NCBI RefSeq assembly: GCF_008831285.2
Contig: NC_045140.1
Span: 18,164,370-18,228,369, forward strand
Source: Nymphaea colorata
Taxonomy: Eukaryota; Streptophyta; Magnoliopsida; Nymphaeales; Nymphaeaceae
DNA length: 64,000 bases
Direction: 5' to 3'
This document shows, piece by piece, positions 1-12,600 of this stretch (positions are counted from its first letter, which is position 1; the number at the start of each line of letters is the position of its first letter). The notes beneath the pieces are model-generated. The model did not search any database. It was not told the DNA's origin and saw nothing but the letters and a program-made list of their open reading frames with translations. The translations under genes and the position numbers were made by a program.

Positions 1-59
1 TCTGGTTTCTAAAAGGCAAGTTGTACATGGTGCAAAACCATGCACAACTTGAGGGAGGG

Positions 60-417
60 TGTTAAAATATAAATCCTTCACCAGCACGTTGAAGAGGAGT
101 CTCTTAGGATTCCACCTCCTTGTAGAATGTGTTAAAATATTTAATGTCCTTGTAACATGTGAAGAGTCTCCTAGGATTCTATGTTATAGTTAATATCCTT
201 GTTATATGGGAAGTCTCCTAGGATTCTATGTTGTAGTTAATATCCTTGTAATATATGAAGTCTCTTAGGTTTCTATGATGTAATTAATGTCCTTGGAGCT
301 TGTGAAATCTCCTAGGATTCTACGATTGGAGACTCTTAGAATTCTGAAAATGAAATTATAAATAGAGGCCGTGCAAACCATTTTGGCTACGGCTTCTTCT
401 CCTCAGTTTCTTCTTGT

Positions 418-461
<44 letters not shown>

Positions 462-504
462 CCTGCGTGAGTGCTGTTTTCGGGTTACAGATATTGGTGC
501 TACA
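60..504 (+). mobile_element. Copia-type retroelement LTR (3' end of an element)
   Basis: A purine-rich tract (gagggaggg) is followed at once by TGTTA, the usual start of a Ty1/copia LTR. Downstream come a TATA-like tataaataga, a long CT tract and a 'gctgttttcgggttaca' segment typical of the R/U5 part of plant Copia LTRs. The end is placed at a CA dinucleotide near 504 and could be about 8 bases further right. The internal region would lie left of the window, so it cannot be told whether this is the 3' LTR of an element or a solo LTR. It is a fossil as far as can be seen. No coding part is present and age cannot be judged from one LTR. Confidence 0.65.
115..330 (+). repeat. Tandem repeat of about 55 bp inside the LTR
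   Basis: The block 'tctcctaggattctatg ... taatatccttgtaa' recurs about four times with small differences (near 160, 215, 265 and 310). It lies in the U3 part of the LTR, where repeated blocks often act as enhancer-like units in Copia elements. That role is inference here. Confidence 0.7.
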
Positions 505-1218
505 TTTCTATCACCAACCACCCAGGGTTTAGAAATCTTCAGTTTCAACTACCCGGCATTCAGACATTTTGACCTAAAGCAGCATCAAAGAAGAAAAGAC
601 CAATCTAACTTTTGGGTGTTTTACTTCCTTGCGTATCTGGATCCCTCAAAGCTTAGATATGACAAGAAGGGCCTTTTTGTGCAAACCTAATCCAACAAAC
701 ATCAATTATTCAGATGCAGCTCAAGAAGGTTCAACAGTTAATTCAAGATTTAAGAGCAACAAGTACTCTATCCTATGCATATGCAAATTTAAGGCAAACA
801 AGTACCTGAGCAATCTCCGGAGGATTTAACCCAAGGTCATGAAATGATCAAATACCTTTCCAGCTTCTAAGCCAAATCTCCCAACATTGTTAAGTTCTTA
901 ACTTCTAATCTGTACCATACTGAAACTAGTTATCCCCTTCTCTCAATTCCACATTGATAAGGCCTTCAACAAGATTCTTGCCAATCTTCTGATGAATAGT
1001 AACAAGCAGGCGCAAACACACTTCAGGAGAGTCCCTGATTTTCAGAAGTTTCCTGAAAGGACGTTTGCCAAGGTATACTATTGTCAAACGCAATGATGGT
1101 GCAGTTTTCATAAACCACAATTGCAAGAAAAATACTTACAAGGTGCACAAAGCACGAAAAAGTGCTATTTTGAGTAATCAATGTTGCAGCTGTAGGTTTG
1201 AAACTACTACTATCTAAT
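505..1218. other. Spacer between LTR and PPR gene
   Basis: No supported gene. The minus strand at 926-1126 has a short open frame without recognisable similarity. It lies just beyond the PPR stop codon and may be 3' UTR of that gene. Confidence 0.4.
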
Positions 1219-3435
1219 TCAAGGGACTGCGGTATTTTGCAGCTCGCCAGAATGGTGAAGCTTTGCTAGCAAATCCTTGCATGAAACAGTAGAGCTTTTC
1301 TTGGCAAAGATAGGTATCATGTCCTTGAAATTGGCATATTCAGCATCTTTGCAAATATAATTCAAGACAGTCGCATACATTTTGACATCCAGAACAACGT
1401 CCCTTGCTGCCATCTGATGGAGTAGATCAATAATTTTCTTCGTTTCACCCAATATTCCGAAACCCTTGACGAGAGAATCGTATGTAACTACGTCTGGAAC
1501 ATAGCCCTTGGAAAGCATGTTCTCAAACAGCGCAGTGGCTTCATCTAACTTCCCAGCTTTCGCATACCAGTTTATTAAGATCGAGTAAGTTACACTATCA
1601 GGGACCAAACCCATTTCGATCATGTCTCGTAGCAACTCTTCTGCAGCTTGAAGGTCCCTTTCTATACGTGCACCATCTATCAGCGCATTGAAAGATACGA
1701 CATCAGGCTTGCAGCTTCCACAGTTCATTTTGTAATATAAACCCATGGCTTCCTGGAAATGATGCCCCTTACACAAAGCTGACAGCATTATGTTATAGTC
1801 AAACAGCGTAGGACTGTGACCCTGATCCTGCATTTCCTCGAAGAGCCTTTTAGCTGTGCCTACTTTTCTATTTTTGCATAATCCATCTATCATGACACTG
1901 TAAGTAACATCATTTGGCTTGAATCCCATGTCAGTCATGTCTTGTTGAAGCTTTGCTGCCTCCTCCATGCAGCCTAACTTGTACAACCCATCAATCAACA
2001 AGTTAAAAGTCATAACATTCTGGAGTTTCCATCTAACCATCGTATGGAAGATTTCCATAGCTTCGTAGATACGACCTTCTTTGCACAAGCCATGGATCAG
2101 CGTATTACAGGTCACTGCATCCGGCTTAACAGATGAGCCCCCTTCGAGCCTTGCTTGAAGAACTTTCTCAAAGAGTTCCTTTGCTTCATCAACTTTGTTT
2201 GCGTCACAAAGTCCAAGTATTAATGTGTTATACGTCACTACATCAGGATCTTTTCCTTTATCAATCATTCTCTTGAGAAGCCCAATAGCATCAGCCGCAC
2301 GACCTTCCTTACAGAGCCCATTAATTAAAATATTATATGTCACTACACTAGGTTCCACTGCTTTCTGCAACATCTTATCGAACATGTCTGTGGCTTTATC
2401 AAGTCTTCCATGTTTGCAAAGCCCATCAATAAGTCCTGTATACGTAATAACGTCAGGTTTGAGATCCTGACTAACCATACTATCATACATTTCAATCGCA
2501 CTCTTCCAATCGCCAAGCTTACACAGACCATGGATCAAACTTGTATATGTCACCACATTAGCAGATATCCTTTTTACGTGCATCTCGCTGAACAGTTCCA
2601 TGGCCTTCTGAACATCTCCCTTGTCACAGAGACCATTAATGAGCAAACTGTACACGAAGACGTCTGGATTGAGGCCTTTCCCGCACATCTCTTCTAGCAA
2701 ACCTAGAGCTTCATCGACTCTGCCATTTTTACAAAGACCATTCATCAGAATTGTATAACTAGCAATATTAGGACGACAACTATGGTTCTCCATTTCCATT
2801 AACAACCCGAATGCATCGTCCAATTTCATCAATTTACACATACCATTCATAACAATATTATAAGTTATAACATCGCAACAAATTCCCGCCCTGCCCATGT
2901 CCCTAAACAACTCCATAGCCTTCGAGTCCCGCCGCTCCTTGAACAAGCATTTGACCAAAATGTTCACCGAATGAACCTTAATCTCATACCCATGTTTCAA
3001 AGTCAAGCCCAGTACACCGAACGCGAGTTCGGGTTTGTGGGTGTTGCAGAAACAAGCAAGAATCGAGTTCATGGTCACGTAGTCCGGCGAAATTGATGCT
3101 CCGGCCATCTTCCTGTACACCAACACCGCGGTTTCATATTTGTACGATTTCATCAACGCGTCGAGAAGAATGTTGGCAGTAATAACCGAGGGATTTGAAG
3201 CAGAAGATATCGCAGCATCGAAGAGGCCAATCGCTTCCTGGAACCGGAAACTGGGTCTGCAGAGGGACCTGAGATGATGGTCGACGCCCATAAACTGAGC
3301 TTCCCTGGAGTTGATTGCGGAGAGGTCGCCAAGAGAAGAAGAAAAATGACAGGAGCGTCCGACCAACGAAGAAGAGAGATTCTTACGGTGCGAGATGAAG
3401 CAGCAGTCATTGATGATGGTTCTTGTGGGCCTCAT
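1219..3435 (-). CDS. P-class pentatricopeptide repeat (PPR) protein, probably mitochondrial
   Basis: Single-exon gene of 738 codons. The open frame extends two codons further upstream, but those are GTG; the first ATG is at 3435. The first 40 residues are rich in Arg, Ser and Thr and nearly free of acidic residues, as in a mitochondrial presequence. From about residue 84 to 683 there are 17 consecutive PPR motifs, nearly all exactly 35 residues with the pattern VVTYNxLIxGLCKxGR...KPD. No E, DYW or other C-terminal editing domain follows, so this is a pure P-class protein, expected to bind a single organellar transcript and affect its stability, processing or translation. One motif (around 399-439) is 41 residues, with a Gly-Gly-Ser-Ser insertion, and the next is 34. 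The C-terminal tail (about 705-738) is not repeated; from memory it resembles the tail of the Arabidopsis At4g28010 type. The target RNA is unknown. Confidence 0.95.
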   Translation of the reverse strand: MRPTRTIINDCCFISHRKNLSSSLVGRSCHFSSSLGDLSAINSREAQFMGVDHHLRSLCRPSFRFQEAIGLFDAAISSASNPSVITANILLDALMKSYKYETAVLVYRKMAGASISPDYVTMNSILACFCNTHKPELAFGVLGLTLKHGYEIKVHSVNILVKCLFKERRDSKAMELFRDMGRAGICCDVITYNIVMNGMCKLMKLDDAFGLLMEMENHSCRPNIASYTILMNGLCKNGRVDEALGLLEEMCGKGLNPDVFVYSLLINGLCDKGDVQKAMELFSEMHVKRISANVVTYTSLIHGLCKLGDWKSAIEMYDSMVSQDLKPDVITYTGLIDGLCKHGRLDKATDMFDKMLQKAVEPSVVTYNILINGLCKEGRAADAIGLLKRMIDKGKDPDVVTYNTLILGLCDANKVDEAKELFEKVLQARLEGGSSVKPDAVTCNTLIHGLCKEGRIYEAMEIFHTMVRWKLQNVMTFNLLIDGLYKLGCMEEAAKLQQDMTDMGFKPNDVTYSVMIDGLCKNRKVGTAKRLFEEMQDQGHSPTLFDYNIMLSALCKGHHFQEAMGLYYKMNCGSCKPDVVSFNALIDGARIERDLQAAEELLRDMIEMGLVPDSVTYSILINWYAKAGKLDEATALFENMLSKGYVPDVVTYDSLVKGFGILGETKKIIDLLHQMAARDVVLDVKMYATVLNYICKDAEYANFKDMIPIFAKKSSTVSCKDLLAKLHHSGELQNTAVP

Positions 3436-6400
3436 CACCACTGTACCACAGAATGCAAGATGAGGCGTCCGGAAGAAACGGAGAGATTTGAAGCTGAAGA
3501 CGGAAGGAGGAGGGAACTACTCCGTGACCGCAGCCTGGGTGAGTGTCGCGAGAAACCCAGGAGGCTCCGTGAGAGCGAGGGAGGCCCTGGTTTTTGTGTG
3601 ATCCTGAAATAGTACGTAAATCAGGTGATTCTTCAAAGTATTTGTTTTCATAGCCGACCGCATCAGACTGCTTAACTTCGAATCGATGCAATTCTGAATG
3701 TGATCCAAAGAAGCTTTTGGCTAGGCCCTTTTTCTGGGATGTCATTGCATACTCTTTTTCTTTTCTTATGAGATTTACATACACTAACACCACTATGTTT
3801 TCTCAATTATTTGAATGATGTAACTTATTTGCAGATAAGACCAATGCACTGCGAAAAAATAAGCCTTGTTTCGCCTTTATGACTCTACATAGGCATCGTT
3901 TTATATAGTTGTAAATGATTATGAATCAACTTTTGAATTTAAAAGATAGGAAATAACCCAAAGCAGGACGCGTAGCAGTCGGAAATGTGGTGTCAGTCTA
4001 TAAATAATTAAATACTGTAGGCAGGCAAAGAAGCGCGAAGGATGAATGCCCCAATGGCTAACCACCCCAAAAAGAAAAATCACGCAAAGTAGTTTAACCA
4101 TTCTGAGTCATACTTCGTCCAGTTTTACTTTTCCCGAATTCATTCTAGTTGCGGGATAAAACGAAAGCGCTTTTGATGTGCCTGGAAACGATTTTGAATT
4201 TTCAGGATAAACATTGCAAATGACTTTGTTTGGTGCACATCAAACGCCCCTTATGGTCAATAGGAAGCTCTTTGTCAAATTCTCCTTAGCATTTAAATAA
4301 GAACTTATTGTAGAACTTCAATTCTTTCCTCTTTCTCCTTTTCTAACCCAACCACCAACTGTCAAATTCTTCGATAACTCCAAACACATACTAGAGACAT
4401 AATACAAGGAATGATTCTCCGATTTGTACAGAATATAATCACATCTGCATGGTTAATCTGACAGTGCAACTTCAATTAGTGGCTATGTTAGATATTATGA
4501 TGATTCTGACTTAGTCCTACGATCTTTTTTGTCTCGCCATGGATCAAATTGCAGTTTTTTTATTCTTGAGATGATTCTTTGGGACATTTAAGTTTTAGTG
4601 CATGTAAGGTTACTGAATTTGGGACTCCTACATGAGTAAAATGGACCAGTAAAATATTATGGAAGGGATGTCGAGCATATTTTATAATCAAAACGTTATG
4701 TTTAGCTTATTGTATAGAAATATTTTGCTTGGTTCATGCCAAATGGTCCGTTTGAAACATGTTTGGCTGTGGAACACAGGCATTCCTCCTAGCTTGGGTT
4801 GTGGCCATCTAAGTCACATGGTGTGAGTATGGCGTTGGGTATGGAGATACAGGTACAGGCATGACAATTGTAGAAGATGTGGGTACCCCGGCACACCAGG
4901 GCATATATGTATATATATGCACAAAATATCACAAAAAGTTCAAAACAAAAGCAACATTTAAATGAACAAGTAATACAAATTATAAATAAAAACAAAACAT
5001 GTTAATGACCAATAACTCTCAAAAACAAAATATAAACTGAGTTAGTAACAAGTTAAATAAAGAAAAATTAAGTACTTCGATCAGTTTCAATGCAAAAGGT
5101 ATTCAAGTGTGACCAAGTACTTAAGTCACCCAGACAACAGATAGAGCCGAGTCCAACGATACTTGTAAAGACAAGACCATGGTGGTCTGTAGGGTGCAGC
5201 ATCAATTTTGAAACACCAGGATTGCATCACATTAAAAGCAAACGATAATTCCACATAAAAGATTTTCAACATGCAAATACAAAATCCTAAATCTGATGTT
5301 TAAATTTCAGATGATTAGTTTTTCGATCCAACGGCGTAAAGCTTAATGCCAACATCTCATGGCAGACTCCTCCCAAATGAGATTAGGCAACACTCTGCTA
5401 GATTACAGAAAAAATATGCATAAGGTAATCAAATTTTCGACTTCCTTCAACTTAACGGCTCAAGTCTAACGTCCTAGACAGAATCCCTATAAAAACACCA
5501 GCTCAGTTATAATTACGTGAATCAAGAAATAAACTTAGGAAAAACTAACAAAATAATAAATGTGGCCTTCCCAACAGCAGGAAATTGCCTATCTTGCAGT
5601 TATGGAGAGATTAGATATTCCCAAAAGATGAAACTTGTGACTGGTCTTGCTACCATTTACGTGGAGCAGGTGCACGGATGCCAATCATTGCATGGTATTT
5701 GACGCTAATATTTGAAGTCGTCAAACTATTTTCTGATCCAGCATATTGTCAAACGACTCCATGGCACGGTAGTGTTTCCAATCTCTCAAAGTTAAAAAAT
5801 TGCTGGCTTCAAACCTCTGATATCATAATTATCATTGTTACAAAGACCCAGGTTATGTATGATAACATTAGCCATGAAGAGAACTCCCATCCAGTCAGTA
5901 AAATGTTCACAGAGATCTGGTAGAGGTTGTACAGAAAATTATGAAAAGCTCCTGTGGGCTGCTCATATCATATTCCGTGCTTTAGAAAAAATTGGACAAG
6001 GCTGTTTTGCAGGATTCCACTGAAAACTATGTCGGCATCTCCAATATGGCGCCAGCCACCAGAAAATCACGCCACAGTCATGCATCTAATTGATAATCAT
6101 GAACTGGATAGTTATGACAATTCATCCTTTTTGTGTCCATGAGCAAGTAGGCATTCTATGCTCATGGATTAGATCCATCAGTGAAGTACAACACATGCAT
6201 GACTCCTTGTGGTGAAGAGTAATCCTTCTAGCACAACCAGTCTTCTCAATGTGTTCTATTATAGTATGTGAACTTATTCTGCTGCATAATCTATTTCTGC
6301 ATGTAGTTTCCAATAAAAAGAGGGGCTACCACCCAGCTAGAATCACGAAACGTCTTTATACACATGCAGACATGTTGACTATGCAGGGAAAGGAGGTTCT

Positions 6401-6648
6401 TTCATTATAGCAAATCAGCTGAATCTGAGCAAGTGCTCCCAGACGGGTATCATCTTTGTGTTGGTCGCAACTCGCAATTAATAGTTGATAGATATGGGAC
6501 TCAAAACTGATAACCAATGCTTCTTTTAGCAAGCCAATGAAAATTATATCCTCCGCAGATGTCTGACTGTTGGATTGAAACTGTAGGTTTTCTGCCGGAT
6601 CTGGCAAAAGGAGATGCTTTATGAAGACACCAGCATTTGGTGCAAAAG
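3436..6648. other. Spacer between PPR and MYND/MSS51 genes
   Basis: No supported coding sequence. The left end is the PPR 5' region; the right end should contain the 3' UTR of the MYND/MSS51 gene. A short terminal-inverted-repeat element is noted at 4167-4251. The rest is AT-rich with stops in all frames at short intervals. Confidence 0.5.
4167..4251. mobile_element. Very short MITE-like inverted-repeat element
   Basis: The left end gcgcttttgatgtgc (from 4167) is mirrored by gcacatcaaacgcccc (4235-4250), giving imperfect terminal inverted repeats of about 15 bp around a roughly 55 bp AT-rich core. No coding capacity. The family is not identified and the target-site duplication is not clear. 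Confidence 0.45.
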
Positions 6649-9600
6649 TCACATGCCAAAGAAAAAACAATTGGAGAAACAGGGAACGCATAGAGCTGCA
6701 TCCTCCACCATGAATGGCTGTCTAAATGGATTTAGTTGTATCTGCAAGATGCACTCATATTGTTAGTGCTCAGAAACAAATTAATACTGCAGCCCCTCAA
6801 AATCAACTGAAAAGTCACTAGGTAGAAAAGACATACAGGCAGTGATAATGAATGGCCAGTTACAGTGCTTACACAACGTGCAGCAAGATTTGCTGCTTCT
6901 TCAGAATAATCAGAGAATATGGCGGGCACATTCAAGTTTCTTATTAACTCCTGCAGAGATCTCAGTTCAGATGGCATGGATAAGGCATTTGACTTTATGA
7001 AGGAATCTAGTGATTGTGCTAAGTAGGAAGCATTACAAACAAGATCAATACCTTTTCCACCAGAAAGAGATTGACATGCTAAAACCAGCCAACAAATCAC
7101 AAACTTGCTAGACCAATCTTGTTGCTTAGTTGCAACTAAATACCAAAATCTTATTGCTCAAACATGCACGCACGCGCACACACACACAAAAAAGATGCAT
7201 GTCCACAAGCATCTATACAGGCAAGCACAAACATGTAAAGCCATGAATTCACAAATCCTATTACATTATCATCAGGAATGAGGAAAATCATAAAATTAAG
7301 AAAAGAAAATATTTCAAAACCTCTGTTATCAACATACAGATAATATGTCTGCCTATGATGCTTCATGAATTATACAGACACCAATAACTTTTCCATTCGG
7401 ATGAAATTGCAGAACACAACAAGAGAGGAGAACATACAACTGTTGGCTTCCAGCTGGCATAAGCTGCAATACCCGCATTTGGACCAACAATATAATGAGG
7501 GAGACCATTCTGCCAAGGCACCAGAAACTTGAATTAGTTACAACAAGTAAAGCCTTCACTAAACAGATTAGAAGAAACACACGAACAGAAATAATGATTT
7601 TTTTTCACAATATCTTCCCTCTGATCTAGAGAATAGAGATAGGCTAAGCCTGTTGAGTATGTGTATATATCTTGATCGTTCTTCATTTCTCATTCTCCAG
7701 GTCTTTTTCCCCAAAAAAATAGTAAACAAAATTAACATGTTGACATGATTCAATAATGCTATATGTAGTTATATACCATGTAAAAACCATTGGAATGTCC
7801 AACATTTCTAATTTTCTCTACTTCCGTCACATAGTTGAAAGCTTCTAAACACAATGGCAGATGTTTTCATGTTTTAGATGAATTAGACAAAACTGAAAAC
7901 TTTAAGACTAAACTTTAAAACGACATGCTAAACCTTCACTATATCTCTGAAACGGTCATGATAAAAGCCTCGCCAAAGTCGCAAATTTACTTTGTAGTTG
8001 TCTGTATCATTGGCTTTATTCTCATCCAAGAACTTGCACTTGCATTCCTCATCAAGACACTTGGGATACCCGCTGATAATAGCACACTCACCATCTCTAT
8101 AAAATGCAAACAATACATTAGAGAAATTCAATGCCCACTAACGTCAAAACATGTATAAGAAATCAAAACATTATCGTTCATATTTTATAGAAAACTACGA
8201 CAGTGGAGATTAGAATCAGTTAGAAATATTTATAAATACTAGCACACCAAAACGGTCATGTATTTGGACAAGTCTTACCACCAAAAATGTGGTCCAGATA
8301 CTCCAAATGCAAACAAAGGAGCCAAAAAATTTATAAGCACATTGGTGCACAACAATCGTTTTTACTGAAAGAATTTCCAACAGAGCCCTATGCAATGAGA
8401 TGATCTCCTTTTACCAAACAATGATGCTAGTTTTTGATGCATTCATATTTTCAGAAATGGAAATGACCACATTCATAGGAAACCAAATACATTCATCTAA
8501 CATAAATTTGGAGATATCTAGGTCAAATAAGACACAATTAATGGAGAATAAAGAAGATAAAACACTGAAATCAAACTAAAGAACAGTGAAAAGACCACTC
8601 CATGTAGCAAAACCATCCATCAACACATCCAACTACGGCCAGTTACAGAGTTACTGAGGGCCCTCTTTCCAAAGATGTATAAGTCTATGTGAAACAAAGA
8701 TATAATGGGTGAGTAACTGTCTATTTAAGCTGTGAATAGGAATTTTTAAGAGATAAACTTTTGGGGAAAAAATGGCTCCAACGGTTCCACTAGTTGTCTG
8801 AATGTCAATTGAAGGGGTGTCACGAGTTCAAAACAGGATGCAGAAGGTTTGATTTTGAATTTTAGATTTTTCTTATTTTAGGCTGCAGGGAAACTGGTCC
8901 AAGCCAATTTGTATGTATTTTTATTTATTTGAACCCATGTTTCCCTTTACCAAAACCAGGTATAGTGTACCTTGCATAAGGTCAAGCTGGGTAAACTTCC
9001 TAAGGACAAGGGACACCCAAAGGCTTTTCCAACCAGGGGACTACCAATGTGCTGATAGGTGGTTGCTCCCTCGCATTAGCCAAAAGGAGTTAAGGGGAAG
9101 ATCGATATCGGTAACACTCTTCTTGGAACCCACCCTTTTTAGCCCAAGGATAGGCTAAACCAAAAACCCAGGCTCCAGCTTATGAAAGACAAAAAGAATA
9201 TGATATGTTAACAGTCACCATAAATACATCATAAAATCACAAAGAAAGCACTCTAGAAAAATAACAAGATAACAAAGAAAACAAGAATCAATCTTTACAA
9301 TAAGCACATATTTCTCCATGAAGAGGATGATGCAATTTAAAAAAGAACTAATGGGAATAACCTTAAATGAAAAGTCACACAATAATCAACATATTTTTTG
9401 CTGGAAACATACTTCAAGCTCAATATGAGATGTCTCTGAGGAAAGGTTTCAGTAATATACCCATTTTGAGGTATAGAAGGTCCAACTAGTTCTATGAAGA
9501 CATGAACTCCAGGAAAGAGTACACGTAGCTCCCCAAAAGCTGGAAGTTGGTGCAGCTCCTTTTCAGGTCCTTAATTAAATGAGTGAAAATTTTTTAAGGA

Positions 9601-12600
9601 CCACAGCCCGATAATAATAATGAAGAAAGGGTGAAGATCCTTAAGAAACATGCATGCTAAAAAAGTAAAATCTGCACCAAATAGTCTTACACTTGATAAT
9701 AAGAGGATACCTAGATAATGTATCCGCAACTCTCCACTAGATCCAGGAGAAATTCCATGAGAAGCAAGTTGGATTCCATAATATATGCTAAGTGGCTGCA
9801 TTATGAAACACAAGATAATGAAACTTTGTGACTTAAATAAGACACTCAGCAAAGTACAGTAGCAGAAAAAATTAGCAGCGGATACCCAGTGCAATAGCAG
9901 CGCCACAGGGGAACACAAAGGAAGGGACCTCCACTTGTAATATTCCTTCCAACTGCTTAAAATCTTTGGCAAATCATTACTAGGCTCTGCATGTTAATGA
10001 CAAAATAACGTCATCCTAAAAACAAACATCAGGAACTAAATAGAAAAGAAAAAGGGAAATACCAGTGCATGGGCATAATTCCTTTGGGAGATACCAGTGA
10101 TCTTTACTCCTTAAATGTATTTAAAAAAATAAAAATCAGTACGACAAAAATTTTAAGATTTTCTAGTAATCTACTATGTTACAAGTGAGATTTTAGCAAA
10201 ATAATGTCACCATAAGCACAGGCATATCAAAATATTTGCTTCAATTTGCAAATGCATGCCTGCATCCACATACACACGCAATTGCCATTAGAAATTCCAC
10301 AGAGAAAATATCAGCATCTTTCTAAAGTTAAAAAAGCAGCACTGAATAAAGATAAGCACTTTCAGTGTTTTCTCTCACAAGATATTACAGGAAGTGGTCA
10401 TTTTCACCATCCCATGAAAATAACGATAACAACAATTTCTTGAAGAAATTACTAAGGAACAATACATATCTACATTCTTGAATACCTTCCAAGTTTTTTT
10501 AATATGCTTCCCTGTCCTTTTGGAATACACTTGAAGACTCACATTGTTTTCAAAACATGAAATCCAAGTAATTCATGCATACATGACTTCCTCGGGAAGG
10601 AAAGATTTGCCAGCAGTGGAGTTGTATTATTTTTCACTCTTAATCCCAATATTCTCAAACCTCAGAATGGTTCTGGACTTCTTTTTTAACAAATGGAACT
10701 AACTTCAATTTATCAAGAAAAGATAAATGTATCAACATTTTCAATCAAACAGAATTGTCAAAAAGTGATGCTATTTTCAAAAATTCTTCTCCAAAATAAT
10801 TTTCATGATCAAAAGGGAATAAAAAGAATTATCTTCATGAAAATCAATTTTGAAATTTCAGTAATTAAAATTTCTCTAGAAATCTAACCAGTGATCACAT
10901 CCTCTTTGGCAAAGCCAGAAGACATAAAAGGGAAACTTATTTCAAAGAGATTATGTAAAAACTCAGGGAAAAGGACCAGGATATTCATTTGAGCAGGTTT
11001 ATCCAGAATCCAAGCATGCAAACTTGGCACCAAAGTTCAAAACTTCAGCTACAAGAAGGGACCCAAAACTGCCTTTCCACCATATACAGAAAACCTAAAG
11101 AAAGAAAATGCAATGTTTGGCCTATTCTCATTCAAAGCTAAACATCAATGGAGGAGAATATTTTTGCATGTCAGTGCACTCTCACTTGCTAGCTGCATGC
11201 ATCAGAAGGCATGAAATTGATCTTTTACAATTATATATGTTTGTATTCAAGAAAGAATATAAGAATGTACAAGAACGCATAAAACATGAGAGAGAGACAG
11301 AGAGAAAGACCTTAAGAAGTTAGATAAAGCTACACTCTGCTCACATCGGCACTCATATGTCCAAATCCCTATTTTGTGAAGGCCTTGGGACTGCAAAAAA
11401 GAACACTTGGTAACCTCCTGGCTGGCCACCTAAAAAAACACCGATATATGAAATTTAATAGTGAATCCATTGTCATTTGAGTTAAGATGAAGCAAAAAAG
11501 AAGACTGGTCAAAAGAGTCTTTAGTATGAAAAGGTAGCACCCAACACAGAAGTTTAAATGTGGAACTCATGCCTTCTGAATCTTGATATAAACAAAAAAA
11601 AAAAAGTCATACCTGAGATGTGACTTCAGAAGAAAATGTAAATGGGAAATCACACAATGCATCTACGTGTTCCATTTGTTTCTTGAGTCTTCCACATTCT
11701 TCTTTATGCTCGTCCCAATGAGAAATCTGGGAAAAAACCTTTCATCAGCAATAAAGAGTTGTTCACATGGATTAGCCAACGAGGTATCTAGCAACCATGT
11801 TAGCATTTGAGACACAGGCGCAGAGTCAACACAGCACTTGGTGTGGTTAAATCACAAATAGTCACGCAAGATGTCCGGCTGACTCCGAGTGACCATCAAC
11901 AGAAAGGATCCAGACATGGCAACCTGACCAGTTCGCCTCTCCACTCCTCAAGGAACAAGATGCTGTTCCGGGTAGACAAAATGCTAAGGAGCCTCTATCT
12001 ACAGCCATTAAGTTCACTGATCCTTGGATGACTTAGATGGTCACTGAGAAAGGCACGTTAACTTTTTTTCCCTTGGAAACATAAACTACACTTCTTTCTC
12101 AGTTCAAGCCTGTTTTCGTTTATTCCTCACGGCTCAGATGAGGCCTGTATGCAAATCTGAAAAAAACCATTACCTGTTCATGGTTATCAAACTTAACAAA
12201 CTGGAACCTTCTTCACGAGTGAACGCAATCCTTGAAGACTATTCCTGAATTAGTCAGTAGCTAATTTATTCTCGTAGGGCAATAGAAAATTAACCAAAAC
12301 TTAGGAATGTTTGGGAATGTGTGCTCGTGCTTGCAGTGCCATAACCATCGCTGCGAGACCGCCAACAGGCATCGGCATCAAACATAATCTACTTTTCTCG
12401 GAAACTTAATTGCCAATACATAGTTTGATAATCAACGTACCTTAGGAAAAAAAAAAAGAGTTTTATCCCCTTGTATCATCAGCAGTTCCTCTTTCAAACT
12501 CATCCAAGTAAGGAACCTTGTCCCTCCATTTTCAGTACACCCAAATCACTGCCAGAGCCAAATTCCTCGATAAAAGAAGAACGGGTGACCAAACTGATGG

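Noticed and set aside
926-1126. Minus-strand open frame of 66 codons beyond the PPR stop
   Set aside because: Protein-like in composition, but no recognisable family, no clear splice partner, and it lies where the PPR 3' UTR is expected.
3274-3612. Plus-strand frame opposite the PPR start
   Set aside because: Antisense shadow of the PPR gene; low-complexity charged residues and no domain.
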